A DNA stretch of 64,000 bases. Origin: DTPU01 sp963827855. GTDB lineage: Bacteria > Planctomycetota > Phycisphaerae > Sedimentisphaerales > Anaerobacaceae. Positions 1 to 9,056 of this stretch are shown here, one piece after another. The notes beneath the pieces are model-generated. The model was not told where the DNA came from and searched no databases. It worked only from the letters and a program-made list of their open reading frames with translations. How positions within the stretch are numbered: position 1 is the first letter of the stretch; every line of letters begins with the position of its first letter. The position numbers and the translations under genes were made by a program. The stretch lies in the NCBI GenBank assembly GCA_963827855.1, contig CAWHBY010000002.1:2480001-2544000 (forward strand), given 5' to 3'.

Positions 1-579
1 GTACTTGATGATCACCTGGACCTTGGGATTGACGGCCTTGGCGGGCTGGATCACCAGCTCCTTCGCCACCTCGTCCATCAGGTCCAGCCTGAACCGCGTC
101 CAGCTCCGGTCTCCCTTGGCCTTGATGCAGTTGTCGCACTTGCAGTTCGTGAAGAAGAAGTCGTCGAGGATGAACTCGTCGAACAGACGGGCCGTGAACT
201 CGGCGATCTCCTTGGCCTTCTGACGCTGCTCAGGCGTAGTGTAGCAGAAGGTCTGGAAGCGATTCCTCTCGTTGATGGTGAAGGTGATGCCGCCTGCAGT
301 CTTGATGCCCCTATCCTGGAAGAACTGGCGGACCTTCACGATCGTGGCCTCATCCGGCATGATCGTATCGCGGTGGGTCTCCAGGTAGACCTTGTCCACC
401 TTCAACTGCTGTTCCAGCACCGCCCAACGGGACCGGAGCTGTTCCAGGTCTGCAGCCTCCCGCACCTCATAGGCCCGAAAGTACACGGCCACGCCGAAGT
501 TCTTGTAGGCCCCTGCCTGGCAGGGCGCGAACCCGGCAAGGACCGTCGCAGCAGCCAGGCTGTAGATGATTCGGCTCAT
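1..579 (-). CDS. secreted protein of unknown function, possibly glycosidase-like (3' end outside window)
   Basis: An open frame of 193 codons starts at the ATG at 579, 6 bases after a strong AAAGGAG ribosome site, and runs off the window. The first 23 or so residues form a signal peptide (hydrophobic stretch ending PCQAGA), so the protein is exported. The visible part has an alternating strand/helix pattern and a conserved-looking motif, DDFFFTNCKCDNC, followed by KGDRSW, which resembles uncharacterised proteins found beside glycoside hydrolases in Bacteroidota and planctomycetes. It is the last visible gene of the GH31-GH95-GH28-PHP operon, 15 bases after the metallohydrolase stop, which supports a role in carbohydrate breakdown. 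The TIM-barrel or glycosidase idea is inference; no catalytic residues can be assigned. Confidence 0.75.
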   Translation of the reverse strand, partial: MSRIIYSLAAATVLAGFAPCQAGAYKNFGVAVYFRAYEVREAADLEQLRSRWAVLEQQLKVDKVYLETHRDTIMPDEATIVKVRQFFQDRGIKTAGGITFTINERNRFQTFCYTTPEQRQKAKEIAEFTARLFDEFILDDFFFTNCKCDNCIKAKGDRSWTRFRLDLMDEVAKELVIQPAKAVNPKVQVIIKY

Positions 580-594
580 GGGTGACTCCTTTGG

Positions 595-2202
595 CTATAG
601 CCCCTGGTAGACCTTGAGGGCCTGCTCCGCTGAATTCTGGGCGTCTTTCCATTCCTGCTCTGTAGTGAACTTCGGATGGGTGGACAGCCAGTGCAGCGTG
701 CCCTGGACGTACTTGATCAGATAGGCAATCGAGGCGGGGTCGCGGACCTTGCGGCCGTCCTTCAGGAAGTAGACCGGCGCGGTGTGGGCAAAGACCGATG
801 CACCCCTGGGCATGATGTTGTTCCGCAGGTCCGGATTGTCCACCACCCTGCCTGCCAGCCACGTGCTCTGATCCAGATCCACGGTGGCCGTGACCTCCAT
901 GGAGGTGAGCCCGTCCTTGGGAGGGTTGTTCTGGGTGGCGATCGACTTGTGGCCGATCGTCCTTCCGTTGGCCACGATCTCCAGCGTGTTGAACGGCAGG
1001 ATGGACCTGGCAGCCACGCGGACCTTGACCCGCCGGGTCCCCTGGAACTCCACGACGTCACCCGCCTGCTGGCCGTCCGCGTCGAACTCCAGGATCGGGC
1101 CGTTGGTCACGAAGCTCCGGCCTGCCTTGATGGCCGCAAGCCAGCCGCCGTAGTCGGCCTGGTCCTTGACCTGGCCGTACGCACGGTTGCTGCCCAGGGA
1201 AATCTCCTCGCCGAACTTGTCCGTGCCCGCCGCGATCGGCATGCGGAACCCCGCGTTAAGCACCTGATAGTAGAGATCCAGGGATCGCATGATCGGGAAT
1301 TCCGCCTGCGAGAAGCCCGAGTTCTCCCAGGGCTCGTAGTGGTTGGGCAGTTGCGTGGGATCGGACCACGTGATCAACTCCATGACGTCCACCAGGCCCA
1401 GGGCGATCTCGACGGGCAACTCGTGGCCGGGGACCGAGCAGACGTGTGCCCAGGCAATCGTGCCCTTCTGCTCCCGTGCCCCCTGCGCCGCCCGCGTCAG
1501 GTCAAAATGTGGCTCGCTCCTCCAGTACTCCAGCCCGCCGCCCATGTCCGGATACCCCGGGACCAGGTGGTTGATACCTATGAACCCCAGATGGCCCATC
1601 TGGAACTCGCGGATCTCCTGGCCTACGTAGACCTCACAACCCGGGCTCGAGTGGGTGTCGACCTTGCCTGTGAAACACGTGTTGGTCTCCAGCTTGTACT
1701 GCGAATCCAGCATGTGGTACAGGGTCAGGGTGTTGAGGTCCTCTGCCCTCATCTGGCCGATCGCTTCCTTGGGCACGGGCAGATGGGCGTGGATGTCACC
1801 ATTGAGCCACCCCTTCTGGCGCATGTCGATCCAGCGATGCAGGCGGAAGGTCTTCTCCAGGGGCTTCGCGGCCGCCCCGGCCTTCAGGGTCTCCAACAAG
1901 GGCAGCGTCTCCAGGCCCCTGCGGATTTCGACCGAGGCCCCGGAGTCCGGGAGGGTGACCGTGAAGGAGCCGTCTACATAGCACCAGCGCTTACCCAGGA
2001 CCTCGACGTGCGGATGCTCACCCGCAATCTCCACGAACTTGCCGTCTGCGTTCGTGACTGCCACGCGGGCGGCCAGGGCCTGTCCGGTAGCCTCATCGAC
2101 GATCCTTGCCTTCATCCGCGCCGCTGCTGCCGTGCTGACGAAAAGCCCCGGCACGAGGCAAAGGCCTGCCAGGATCCACGCAGTCTTCTTCTTCATGACC
2201 AT
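595..2202 (-). CDS. CehA/McbA-family metallohydrolase (PHP-like), secreted
   Basis: A 535-residue protein with a signal peptide (MVMKKKTAWILAGL, cleavage near TAAAA). The motif GDIHAHL near residue 150 is the metal-binding HxH signature of PHP-like phosphoesterases, and later acidic/histidine segments (DVMELITWSD, IAAGTDKFG) fit the CehA/McbA type. Family members hydrolyse esters or phosphoesters such as carbaryl; the substrate here is unknown. The ATG at 2202 was chosen over an in-frame upstream codon at 2256 because GAAGGGAA lies just before it and the signal peptide then begins correctly. It follows the GH28 gene by 35 bases and precedes the edge gene, in one operon of carbohydrate enzymes. 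A role in trimming ester or phosphate groups from the glycan is only a guess. Confidence 0.8.
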   Translation of the reverse strand: MVMKKKTAWILAGLCLVPGLFVSTAAAARMKARIVDEATGQALAARVAVTNADGKFVEIAGEHPHVEVLGKRWCYVDGSFTVTLPDSGASVEIRRGLETLPLLETLKAGAAAKPLEKTFRLHRWIDMRQKGWLNGDIHAHLPVPKEAIGQMRAEDLNTLTLYHMLDSQYKLETNTCFTGKVDTHSSPGCEVYVGQEIREFQMGHLGFIGINHLVPGYPDMGGGLEYWRSEPHFDLTRAAQGAREQKGTIAWAHVCSVPGHELPVEIALGLVDVMELITWSDPTQLPNHYEPWENSGFSQAEFPIMRSLDLYYQVLNAGFRMPIAAGTDKFGEEISLGSNRAYGQVKDQADYGGWLAAIKAGRSFVTNGPILEFDADGQQAGDVVEFQGTRRVKVRVAARSILPFNTLEIVANGRTIGHKSIATQNNPPKDGLTSMEVTATVDLDQSTWLAGRVVDNPDLRNNIMPRGASVFAHTAPVYFLKDGRKVRDPASIAYLIKYVQGTLHWLSTHPKFTTEQEWKDAQNSAEQALKVYQGL

Positions 2203-2237
2203 TGGATTCCCTTCAATAGACACGCGCCTGTCCGGAA

Positions 2238-3536
2238 CTACTGGGGTCCGTGCCACCCTTCCAGCGAGGTGTTCGCCTCCAGGATGAAGGGCTGGCCCTT
2301 GCGGACCTCCACCTGGGTCCCCCTCACCTGGATGGACTTCGCGTTGCGGATCCTCAGGCCTTCGGGCGCAGAGATGCGCACATTCTCCAGGATGACGCCG
2401 GAAATGGTGCTCTCAGGCAGGCCGACGATCCAACCCGCGCTCTGCGGGCTCGTGGCCGTCACGTTGGAGATGCGGATGTTGCGATAAACCGGAGTACGGG
2501 GAGTCACCGGCCGGGCGGCGTCTTCCTTGGGGACCTTGGGGTAATAGGTCGTGATGTTGATCGGCGTCTTGACGTCCTTCATCGTGATATCGCGGTAGAT
2601 CAGGTCCTGAACACATCCGCCCCGGGAGCGGTCGGACTTGATCCGGATGCCGCTTTCCGTGCCATCAAAGGTGCAACGCTCGACCGTCAGGCCGCGGACG
2701 CCGCCGGCCGTCTCGCTGCCGATGGACATGCCGTGGCCGTGCAGGAAGGTGCAGTCGCTGACCGTGATGTCTTCGCAGGCGAATTCGCGGCCTTCGACCT
2801 TCTTGCCGGACTTGATGGCGATGTTGTCATCTCCTACGTCCAGGGTGCATCGGGTGATCCGCACGCGGCAGCAGAGGCTGGGGTCGATTCCATCGGTGTT
2901 GGGCGAGGAATCGGGCGCCCGGATCGTGACGCCGTCGATGACGACGTCCTGGCAGTCGGTGGGGACCAGATGGAAGCTCGGTGAATTGGCGAGTGTCACT
3001 CCCGTGATCCGGACGTTCTTGCAGCCGGTCAGGACGATCATCCGCGGCCGGGGCAGCGTGAAGCCCGAGGTCTTCCTGCGGGCCTCCTCTGCAGGACCCC
3101 ACCAGGCCTGTCCTGCCCCGTCGATCGTGCCCTTGCCCGTGATCGCGACGTCGGTCAGGGCCTTCCCGCTGATCAAGGGGACGAAGTCCCCGCTCTTGGC
3201 GGTCGTCCAATCCCCCGGGGTCTTCATGAAGTCGGCGTTCTGGCTGCTCGCCTGCAGCGTCGCGCCCTCGTCAAGCTGCAGAGTGGTCTTGCTGGCCAGG
3301 GAGATCGGCTGGCACAGATACGTCCCTGCGGTCAATCGCACGACGCCGCCACCCGCCTTGCCGCACTCGTCAAGGGCCTTCTGGATGGCCGCCGTGTCCA
3401 CTGCATGGCCATCGCCCCTCGCGCCGTACTCCCGCACGTCAAGAACCCGCGTCCCCGGCCCAGGAACGCCCATCGCCAGCCCGGATGCCCAGGATATCAC
3501 AGCCAGCCAAGCCCACAGACTACCCTGGGTCTTCAT
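2238..3536 (-). CDS. glycoside hydrolase family 28 (polygalacturonase-type)
   Basis: A 432-residue exported protein with a right-handed beta-helix pattern. All GH28 signatures are visible: NTDGID (about residue 213), GDDNIAIKSG (about 234), GHGMSIGSE (about 264) and RIKSD (about 298). In this family the three aspartates of the first two motifs are catalytic and the histidine and RIK residues bind substrate. Members hydrolyse galacturonan or rhamnogalacturonan backbones. The start at 3536 is preferred because AAAGGGGAC lies 3 bases upstream and a signal peptide follows (MKTQGSLWAWLAVISWASG). It sits between GH95 and the metallohydrolase in the same operon, so a pectic side-chain/backbone substrate is plausible. 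Exact specificity cannot be read from the sequence. Confidence 0.92.
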   Translation of the reverse strand: MKTQGSLWAWLAVISWASGLAMGVPGPGTRVLDVREYGARGDGHAVDTAAIQKALDECGKAGGGVVRLTAGTYLCQPISLASKTTLQLDEGATLQASSQNADFMKTPGDWTTAKSGDFVPLISGKALTDVAITGKGTIDGAGQAWWGPAEEARRKTSGFTLPRPRMIVLTGCKNVRITGVTLANSPSFHLVPTDCQDVVIDGVTIRAPDSSPNTDGIDPSLCCRVRITRCTLDVGDDNIAIKSGKKVEGREFACEDITVSDCTFLHGHGMSIGSETAGGVRGLTVERCTFDGTESGIRIKSDRSRGGCVQDLIYRDITMKDVKTPINITTYYPKVPKEDAARPVTPRTPVYRNIRISNVTATSPQSAGWIVGLPESTISGVILENVRISAPEGLRIRNAKSIQVRGTQVEVRKGQPFILEANTSLEGWHGPQ

Positions 3537-3577
3537 GACGTCCCCTTTCATGGAGATTCCGTATCCTCACGCCAGCC

Positions 3578-5890
3578 CTACTGGCCCCGGTTCAGAGAAC
3601 CGTCCAGTAGACAGGCTCCCGCGCTGGGCAGGACCAGGTCCACCCCCTTGTCTCCGTACCGAACCCTGCACCTTTGACCGCCGGGGCCCCGGACCGCCGC
3701 AGAGGCCAGTCTCCCATCCTTCCAGCGGATGTCAACCCCGAATCCGCCGCGGGCCCGCAGGCCCTCGACGGAGCCCGATGACCAGGCAGCAGGCAGGCTG
3801 GGCAGAAGCTCGATCTGGCCGGCCTGGCTCTGCACGAACAGCTCGCACATCGCGGCGGTGATGCCGAAGTTGCCGTCCATCTGCATGGGCGGATGATTGG
3901 CCAGGAGATTGGGAAGGAGATTGTACTGGAACAAGCCCCGGATCATCCGGTATGCGTCCTCGGGTCTGTCGAGCCTGGCCCACAGGGCACACCGCCACGG
4001 CCAAGTCCAGCTCCTCCGGCTGTCGCCGACCTCGCCCCGGCTGGCCAACGACACGGCTGCGGCCTTGGCCAGATCCGGCGTCAGGGCCGTGCTGATCTGC
4101 CGGCCCGGATACACGCCGAACAGGTGCGAGGTGTGCCGGTGCTGGTCATTGGGATCATCCAGGTCTTCCATCCATTCCTGAAGCTGTCCCCATCGCCCGA
4201 TCCTGGGACCGACGAGCTTGCCGGCCAGGCTGCTCAGCCGGCCGCGGTACTCCGCATCCGCACCTAGGATCCCGGCTGCCTCTGCCGTATTTGTGAACAG
4301 GCCCCAGACCATCATCTGGTCATAGGTCACGCCGTCGAATCTGGCCTGGCCATCCACGCCGGCCGGGTTGTGCTCGGGTGACCAGCCATGGGGAACCGCC
4401 AGCCGACCGTCCGCCAGGACCTTGAGGTGGTCCTCCCAGAACTCGCAGGCCTCCTTCATCATGGGATAGGCCATGGACCTGAGGAAGTCCTTGTCCTGGG
4501 TGAAGGCATAGTGCTCCCAGAAGTGTAGGGCGTACCAGGCATTGCCTCCCATGTTCCAGACGTAGCCCATGGCGCCGAAGGGATTGGACTCCGTGCGGAC
4601 CGTCCAGCCCCGCGTGGGCCTGCCCGGAGGGGCCGGAAACGCGGCAGCAGAGGCCTTCTGGTAGGCGGGCCGCAGGGCCTGGATCATGTCGAACAATCGG
4701 AGGTGACACTCGCTCAGGTTGGCCGGCTCTGCGAGCCAGTAGTTCATCTGGACGTTGATGTTCGTGTGATAGTCGCTGTTCCACGGTGGGTTGTTGCGAT
4801 CGTTCCACAGGCCCTGCAGGTTGGCGGGCAGGGTGTCACGCGAACACGACATCAGCAGGTATCGGCCGTACTGGAACAGCAGGGCCTCGAGCCCGGGGTC
4901 GTTGCCTTGCCTGTTGTAGCGATCGATCCGCCTGTCCGTCGTCAGGCCCCTCGGCTCTGGCGGCGTCTGGCCCAGGTCCAGCCTGACCCTCGCGAATAGG
5001 GAGCGGTAGTCCTTCAGGTGCTCGTCCTGCAACTGGCTGAAGGACTTGTCGGAGGCGGCCTGCATCTGGCGGGTGAGCCGGTTGTGGGGATGCTCTCCCC
5101 TGAACTTCTTTTCATAGTCCAGGACATAGCTGGTGCCGCACCCCAGCAGGATCGTCAGGCTGTCACATCCAGCAAAGGAGATCTTGCCGGACTCCGCGCT
5201 CACCGAGCCCCCCTGGTGCTGCACGGTCACCTGGCTCTCATAGTCCATCGTCTTAACGGGAGGGGTATTGGCGTCAGAGGCAGAGGCCTGGGACTGGCCG
5301 CGTGGCCCGCCTCTGGCTGGCCTAGGCAGGGTCAGGACGCCTGCGCAAGTCATGCGAAGACCTTCTGCAGTGACCTGACCGCCGTGCATGTCGGTCAGCT
5401 CCACCTGGCCGGTGCAGGCCCCCGGCTTATCTGCGGTCAGGTGGACGACGATGACCTGGCTGGGGTGGCTGGCCAGGTACTGGCGATGGTAGGTGACGCC
5501 CCTGTGGGTGTACTGGACGCGGCCTTGGCCGCGGCCCAGGTCGAGCTCACGGACGTAGCCTGTAGTATCCGTGTCGTGGCCCGCCAGGGCGATCCTGAGG
5601 CTGCCAAAGGCCTGATACGCGCCCATCACGTCCTCGTTGCCGGTCCACAGACTGATCTCATTGAATTGAAGCCGGTCCAGGGCCAGGCCGCCGAAGAGCA
5701 TGGCGCCCATCCGGCCGTTGCCGATCGGAAGTGCCTCCCGCTCCCAGCCCTGGGCAGGCCTGTCGTAGCGGATGGTCAGGTCATCGACGGGTGCAGTCCC
5801 ATCAGGACCGGCCACGGCGACCACACCGACGGCCGATACCAATACTGAAAGGAGGGCAGCCTGGCACACAAGGATCGAGGGGCTCTGCAT
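3578..5890 (-). CDS. glycoside hydrolase family 95 (alpha-L-fucosidase / alpha-L-galactosidase type)
   Basis: A 770-residue secreted enzyme, the usual GH95 length. The N-terminal beta-sandwich carries NEISLWTG (about residue 75), and the (alpha/alpha)6 barrel carries NLQGLWND and NSDYHTNINVQMNYW (about 354-378), whose asparagines match the base-activating pair of characterised family members. HGWSPEHNP and MQMDGNFGI look like the acid and C-terminal catalytic segments. GH95 enzymes invert alpha-1,2-linked L-fucose or L-galactose, as found on xyloglucan, rhamnogalacturonan II or host glycans. The ATG at 5890 was chosen over 5896 because AGGGAG is then 6 bases upstream. It overlaps the GH31 stop region, indicating translational coupling. 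Confidence 0.92.
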   Translation of the reverse strand: MQSPSILVCQAALLSVLVSAVGVVAVAGPDGTAPVDDLTIRYDRPAQGWEREALPIGNGRMGAMLFGGLALDRLQFNEISLWTGNEDVMGAYQAFGSLRIALAGHDTDTTGYVRELDLGRGQGRVQYTHRGVTYHRQYLASHPSQVIVVHLTADKPGACTGQVELTDMHGGQVTAEGLRMTCAGVLTLPRPARGGPRGQSQASASDANTPPVKTMDYESQVTVQHQGGSVSAESGKISFAGCDSLTILLGCGTSYVLDYEKKFRGEHPHNRLTRQMQAASDKSFSQLQDEHLKDYRSLFARVRLDLGQTPPEPRGLTTDRRIDRYNRQGNDPGLEALLFQYGRYLLMSCSRDTLPANLQGLWNDRNNPPWNSDYHTNINVQMNYWLAEPANLSECHLRLFDMIQALRPAYQKASAAAFPAPPGRPTRGWTVRTESNPFGAMGYVWNMGGNAWYALHFWEHYAFTQDKDFLRSMAYPMMKEACEFWEDHLKVLADGRLAVPHGWSPEHNPAGVDGQARFDGVTYDQMMVWGLFTNTAEAAGILGADAEYRGRLSSLAGKLVGPRIGRWGQLQEWMEDLDDPNDQHRHTSHLFGVYPGRQISTALTPDLAKAAAVSLASRGEVGDSRRSWTWPWRCALWARLDRPEDAYRMIRGLFQYNLLPNLLANHPPMQMDGNFGITAAMCELFVQSQAGQIELLPSLPAAWSSGSVEGLRARGGFGVDIRWKDGRLASAAVRGPGGQRCRVRYGDKGVDLVLPSAGACLLDGSLNRGQ

Positions 5891-5892
5891 GA

Positions 5893-8004
5893 TCATCTCC
5901 CTGGGGTTGCACCGCCGGACTTCTCAAACCACTGCCTGACCTGCTGATCCAGGGTCGTCAGGTCCGGCCTGTTCTGGGCGATGGCCACGGACTCCGCGTA
6001 TTCCCTCTCCAGGTCTCCGACGTCCACGTTGGACCCCACCCTGACAAAGAGCGGCACCTGGTGAAGCTCGGCCTCCACGGTCACGGTCTGGCCACCCTCA
6101 TAGACCTTGCCCTTGTGCCACGCATCCTGCCACCTCTGTCCTTGCGGCAGATAGACCTCCTGCGTCCGCTGACCCTTCTGCCAGAGGGGTGAGACCAGCA
6201 GATCTGGACCATAGAGATAGGTCCACCAGTTCTTCCAGGCCTCGCCGCAGCTTGGATCGACCAGCAAGAGCGGTCGAACGATAGGCATACCCGTGCGGCT
6301 GGCCTGGCGCGCCTGCGTGGTGCTGTAGTCAGCCAGGCGGTGGTGCAGCCGTGCGTAAAGCCTCCAGATCGCGATGAGCCGGCTATCGTAGCTGGGTTCT
6401 CGTGGGAGATTCCAGAATCCGAGATTGCGGGTGGGCCCCACCTCCATGATGGGCGTGAAACAACTGAAGCCCAGCCATCTCGCGCACATGTCCGCGTCCA
6501 GGCTCTGCTGATTGTATCCGCAGGTATCTGATCCCCAGTTGGGATAGCCCATGACTGCAGACCGCTGAACTGCGATGATCGAGGCCCGCAGGCCTTCCTG
6601 GGTCCCGCCGATGTCGCCACCCCAGAACACGCCGTAGGCCGAGCTGCCGGTGTACGCGGCGCGGGGCATGAGTACGAAGTCCCTGTCCCTGTAGGCCCTG
6701 CTCACGTCATAGGCGGCCTTGAGATACATGGGTGGATATGCATTGCGATTCTCACGGATCGTCCGGCCGTCATAGACCTTGTACGGGCCGCTCTCAGGGA
6801 TGCCCTCCTCTGAGCGGTCGAGCTTGAAGCCCGCCACACCCTGCTTGAGCAGCTTGGCCACGCCCTCCTGCCAATAGGCCCTGGCCTGGGGGTTGGTGAA
6901 GTCCACCAGCGGATAGTTGTTTCGCTGGGGCTGCTGGCCCGCCAGGGTATAGCCCTTGGCCAGGCCCTCCTGCTCCATCTTGCCCTGGAAGAAGGGTCCA
7001 ATCCACAGCACCAGGCGGATCTCCTGATCGCCCAGCCACCTGACCATCTGGCCGAAGTTCGGCAGCCGGTTGGGATCTATCTCAAAGTCATCGTACCCCA
7101 GCCGACCCGGCCCCCAGGGCCGATCGATCCAGTAGACCGTGCAAGGGATGCCGTACGCCTTCATCATCAGCACGTCTTCCATGACCTCGGAGTTGAACGG
7201 TCCGGCCACGGGAGTGCCGTCGTAGTACTGGGACCGGTGTCTGTGCTCGTCCCGCCAGCGCCAGGGCGAGAACATCCAGGCAGGCGGCATGAAGGGCGGC
7301 CCTGCCTCAATGGCGTGCGCCTGGACCGCAGCGGCCGGATCTGCGGAGGTGTACACCTTCATCTCAAACCGCGGCCCCTCGAACTCGATCCTGACCCGGT
7401 TGGGGTCTGCCGCGCAGAAGTCGTAGTGGCCCGGCCAGTCGCCCTTGACGAAGGTCGCGTACCCGCCCGACGACAGGTAGAACGGGGCGTACACCGAGGT
7501 CGTGGGCTTGAGGATCATGTCCACCTTCTGTCCGCGGAGGTCCATGGCCTCCTTGCGGCCCGGTGCCCACGAGGCCTGCTGCGGACCATCGACCACACGC
7601 TCCATCAGGCCCGTGAAGTGCTCGCTCGCAGCGGCCTGCGCTGCCAGGCCCCACTTGACGATGCCCGTCTCAGGCTGGCTGCTGAACCGGACCACAAAGT
7701 CACGTCCTTGGCGTTCCACGGCCAGCGTCACTGTCCGGCCGTCAGCGACCGCCGCAGTGGCCTGCAGCCGCCCGCCCTTGCGGCTCACGACCAGGTCGGC
7801 AGGCAGCGGACTTCTGCCTTGGTCGGTCTCCACAAACAGGCCGTCGAGCCGAAGTGTCCGGGCTGGCCCACCCTGCAGGGGCAGGACCAGGACCGCCTGA
7901 TCACCCGTTCTTTCGATCAAGGGCCTGGCGGGTTCCAGAGACGCACAGCCCGCCATCCAGATCCCAGTGCACAGAACAGCCCAACGCAACCATCGCTTCG
8001 GCAT
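5893..8004 (-). CDS. glycoside hydrolase family 31, lipoprotein
   Basis: A 703-residue protein and the first gene of the operon. The N-terminus WMAGC is a lipobox, so it is probably a membrane-anchored lipoprotein. The catalytic barrel shows VYWIDRPWGPG, the nucleophile motif GFKLDRSEE (Asp near 395) and the acid/base region FWGGDIGG (Asp near 463), all typical of GH31. The family includes alpha-glucosidases, alpha-xylosidases and alpha-galactosidases. With GH95 and GH28 downstream, alpha-xylosidase or another side-chain activity is reasonable but unproven. No clear sigma-70 promoter was found in the upstream 100 bases, and there is no transporter or regulator gene in the visible operon. Confidence 0.9.
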   Translation of the reverse strand: MPKRWLRWAVLCTGIWMAGCASLEPARPLIERTGDQAVLVLPLQGGPARTLRLDGLFVETDQGRSPLPADLVVSRKGGRLQATAAVADGRTVTLAVERQGRDFVVRFSSQPETGIVKWGLAAQAAASEHFTGLMERVVDGPQQASWAPGRKEAMDLRGQKVDMILKPTTSVYAPFYLSSGGYATFVKGDWPGHYDFCAADPNRVRIEFEGPRFEMKVYTSADPAAAVQAHAIEAGPPFMPPAWMFSPWRWRDEHRHRSQYYDGTPVAGPFNSEVMEDVLMMKAYGIPCTVYWIDRPWGPGRLGYDDFEIDPNRLPNFGQMVRWLGDQEIRLVLWIGPFFQGKMEQEGLAKGYTLAGQQPQRNNYPLVDFTNPQARAYWQEGVAKLLKQGVAGFKLDRSEEGIPESGPYKVYDGRTIRENRNAYPPMYLKAAYDVSRAYRDRDFVLMPRAAYTGSSAYGVFWGGDIGGTQEGLRASIIAVQRSAVMGYPNWGSDTCGYNQQSLDADMCARWLGFSCFTPIMEVGPTRNLGFWNLPREPSYDSRLIAIWRLYARLHHRLADYSTTQARQASRTGMPIVRPLLLVDPSCGEAWKNWWTYLYGPDLLVSPLWQKGQRTQEVYLPQGQRWQDAWHKGKVYEGGQTVTVEAELHQVPLFVRVGSNVDVGDLEREYAESVAIAQNRPDLTTLDQQVRQWFEKSGGATPGR

Positions 8005-8370
8005 GATGTCCCCTACTCAAGACAGTGTTCGGTCGTATGAAGGCCACTACCCATTGGATAGCAGGATAGCCTCAGGGCGCGGCGTTTTCCAGAGCAAACA
8101 AACGTCCGCAGCTCACTCCTGAGGCAGTCGACCGCCCCCTGGCTGACGCTGACCGTGGACCTCATCTGGAGGGAGGTGTATCGCCTGCACGGGTAGAGAT
8201 AGGCAAATCCCTGCCCACAAGAAACCTGGGACCTGCACCGTTTTGGGACAGGTCCCAGGCCGTGGTCTTCCGTTAAAGGGGTAAAGGAAGGCAGGGACAG
8301 GCGAGACGCCGCTCGGTCTAGGGTAAGGCCCTATGCCGGGCTGGCGTGTGGCGCGGACAGGCCCGGCACA
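8005..8370. other. gene-free stretch with two hairpins
   Basis: No supportable gene. It holds a near-terminator hairpin (7-bp arms GCCGGGC at 8335-8341 and GCCCGGC at 8361-8367) just downstream of the small minus-strand gene at 8371, and the inverted repeat at 8225-8259 listed separately. Confidence 0.5.
8225..8259. repeat. perfect 11-bp inverted repeat, REP-like
   Basis: Arms CCTGGGACCTG (8225-8235) and CAGGTCCCAGG (8249-8259) are perfect complements around a 13-base loop that contains TTTTGGGA. The sequence style resembles repetitive palindromes (REP-type) common in intergenic DNA of environmental bacteria. No poly-T tail follows on either strand, so it is not a clear terminator. Confidence 0.6.
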
Positions 8371-8520
8371 TCAGCCACACATGGCGAGGTCGCGCAGGTC
8401 CAGTTGCATCAGGTGCTCCAGGTAGTCGTGGAGCTGATCCTCCGTGAACCTAACGAGGAAGTCGGGCTTTGCGGTCCTGTTGATCTCGCGGATGCACTCA
8501 ATCAGCTCGTCCTTGTTCAT
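8371..8520 (-). CDS. small 49-residue acidic helical protein, unknown function
   Basis: Begins MNKDELIECIREINR and ends LDLRDLAMCG. It is predicted to be helical and acidic, with no signal peptide or membrane segment. The codons have GC-rich third positions like real genes nearby. There is a weak ribosome site (GAGGATGACCC) before the ATG at 8520. It is not in an operon: the GH31 gene starts over 350 bases downstream. The pattern (DELIE.IREINRTAKPDFL) looks like a conserved small protein, but I do not recognise a function. Confidence 0.55.
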   Translation of the reverse strand: MNKDELIECIREINRTAKPDFLVRFTEDQLHDYLEHLMQLDLRDLAMCG

Positions 8521-9056
8521 CTTGGGTCATCCTCAATGGTTTGCTGAACCTTCCTGACCACCGAGATATCGACACAGTCTGGCGAAATTCTTTAGGGGTC
8601 TGGCCTGCTGCAAGTCACTGTCCCATAAGCCCATATGCCATCTGTTGAGGCGTGTATTGGGCCCCTCCACAACATGTTGTTGGTTTCCCTTCTGTCGCGA
8701 TACGGCTGCAGACACTGTCCAATAAAAGCCGCGACTTGGGCGGGAAGACAGATGTCACGAATACTCCACTTTTTTGGCCCGTGCTGAGGGATTGTGGCCC
8801 ATCTCCATCCAACATGGACAAGGACCACGTCGCGATAATATGCGTCGCTCGTGGCTAGGACAGCCAAATACCCGATTTTGACCTTGACGGAAACAGTATT
8901 CGGAATAGAATATTAGTGGTATTTGAGGACGTAGATATGGAGTAGGGTACGATGGGCCTTTATCGCATCCTCTTGCATTCACCACCAGTGTGCCGTGCTG
9001 CATCCCAGTCCGGGCAGCCAACCGGTCCAAGTGTCTGAAGTTGAAAGGAGATCAAT
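8521..9056. other. AT-richer gene-free stretch upstream of the beta-helix gene
   Basis: About 530 bases with visibly lower GC than the flanks. Overlapping short open frames on both strands (for example minus 8592-8867) have no ribosome site and no recognisable family. A candidate promoter and the ribosome site of the gene at 9057 lie at its right end. It may be decayed or acquired DNA. Confidence 0.4.
8884..8911 (+). promoter_or_regulatory. candidate sigma-70 promoter for the beta-helix gene
   Basis: TTGACG (8884-8889), a 16-base spacer and TAGAAT (8906-8911). It lies about 145 bases before the ATG at 9057 on the same strand. The match is good but the leader would be long. Confidence 0.35.

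Noticed and set aside
676..2487. Long open frame on the plus strand opposite the metallohydrolase and GH28 genes
   Set aside because: It is antisense to two clear genes, has no family signature and reflects high third-position GC.
8592..8867. 91-codon minus-strand frame in the AT-richer spacer
   Set aside because: No ribosome site, no known pattern and competing frames on both strands.
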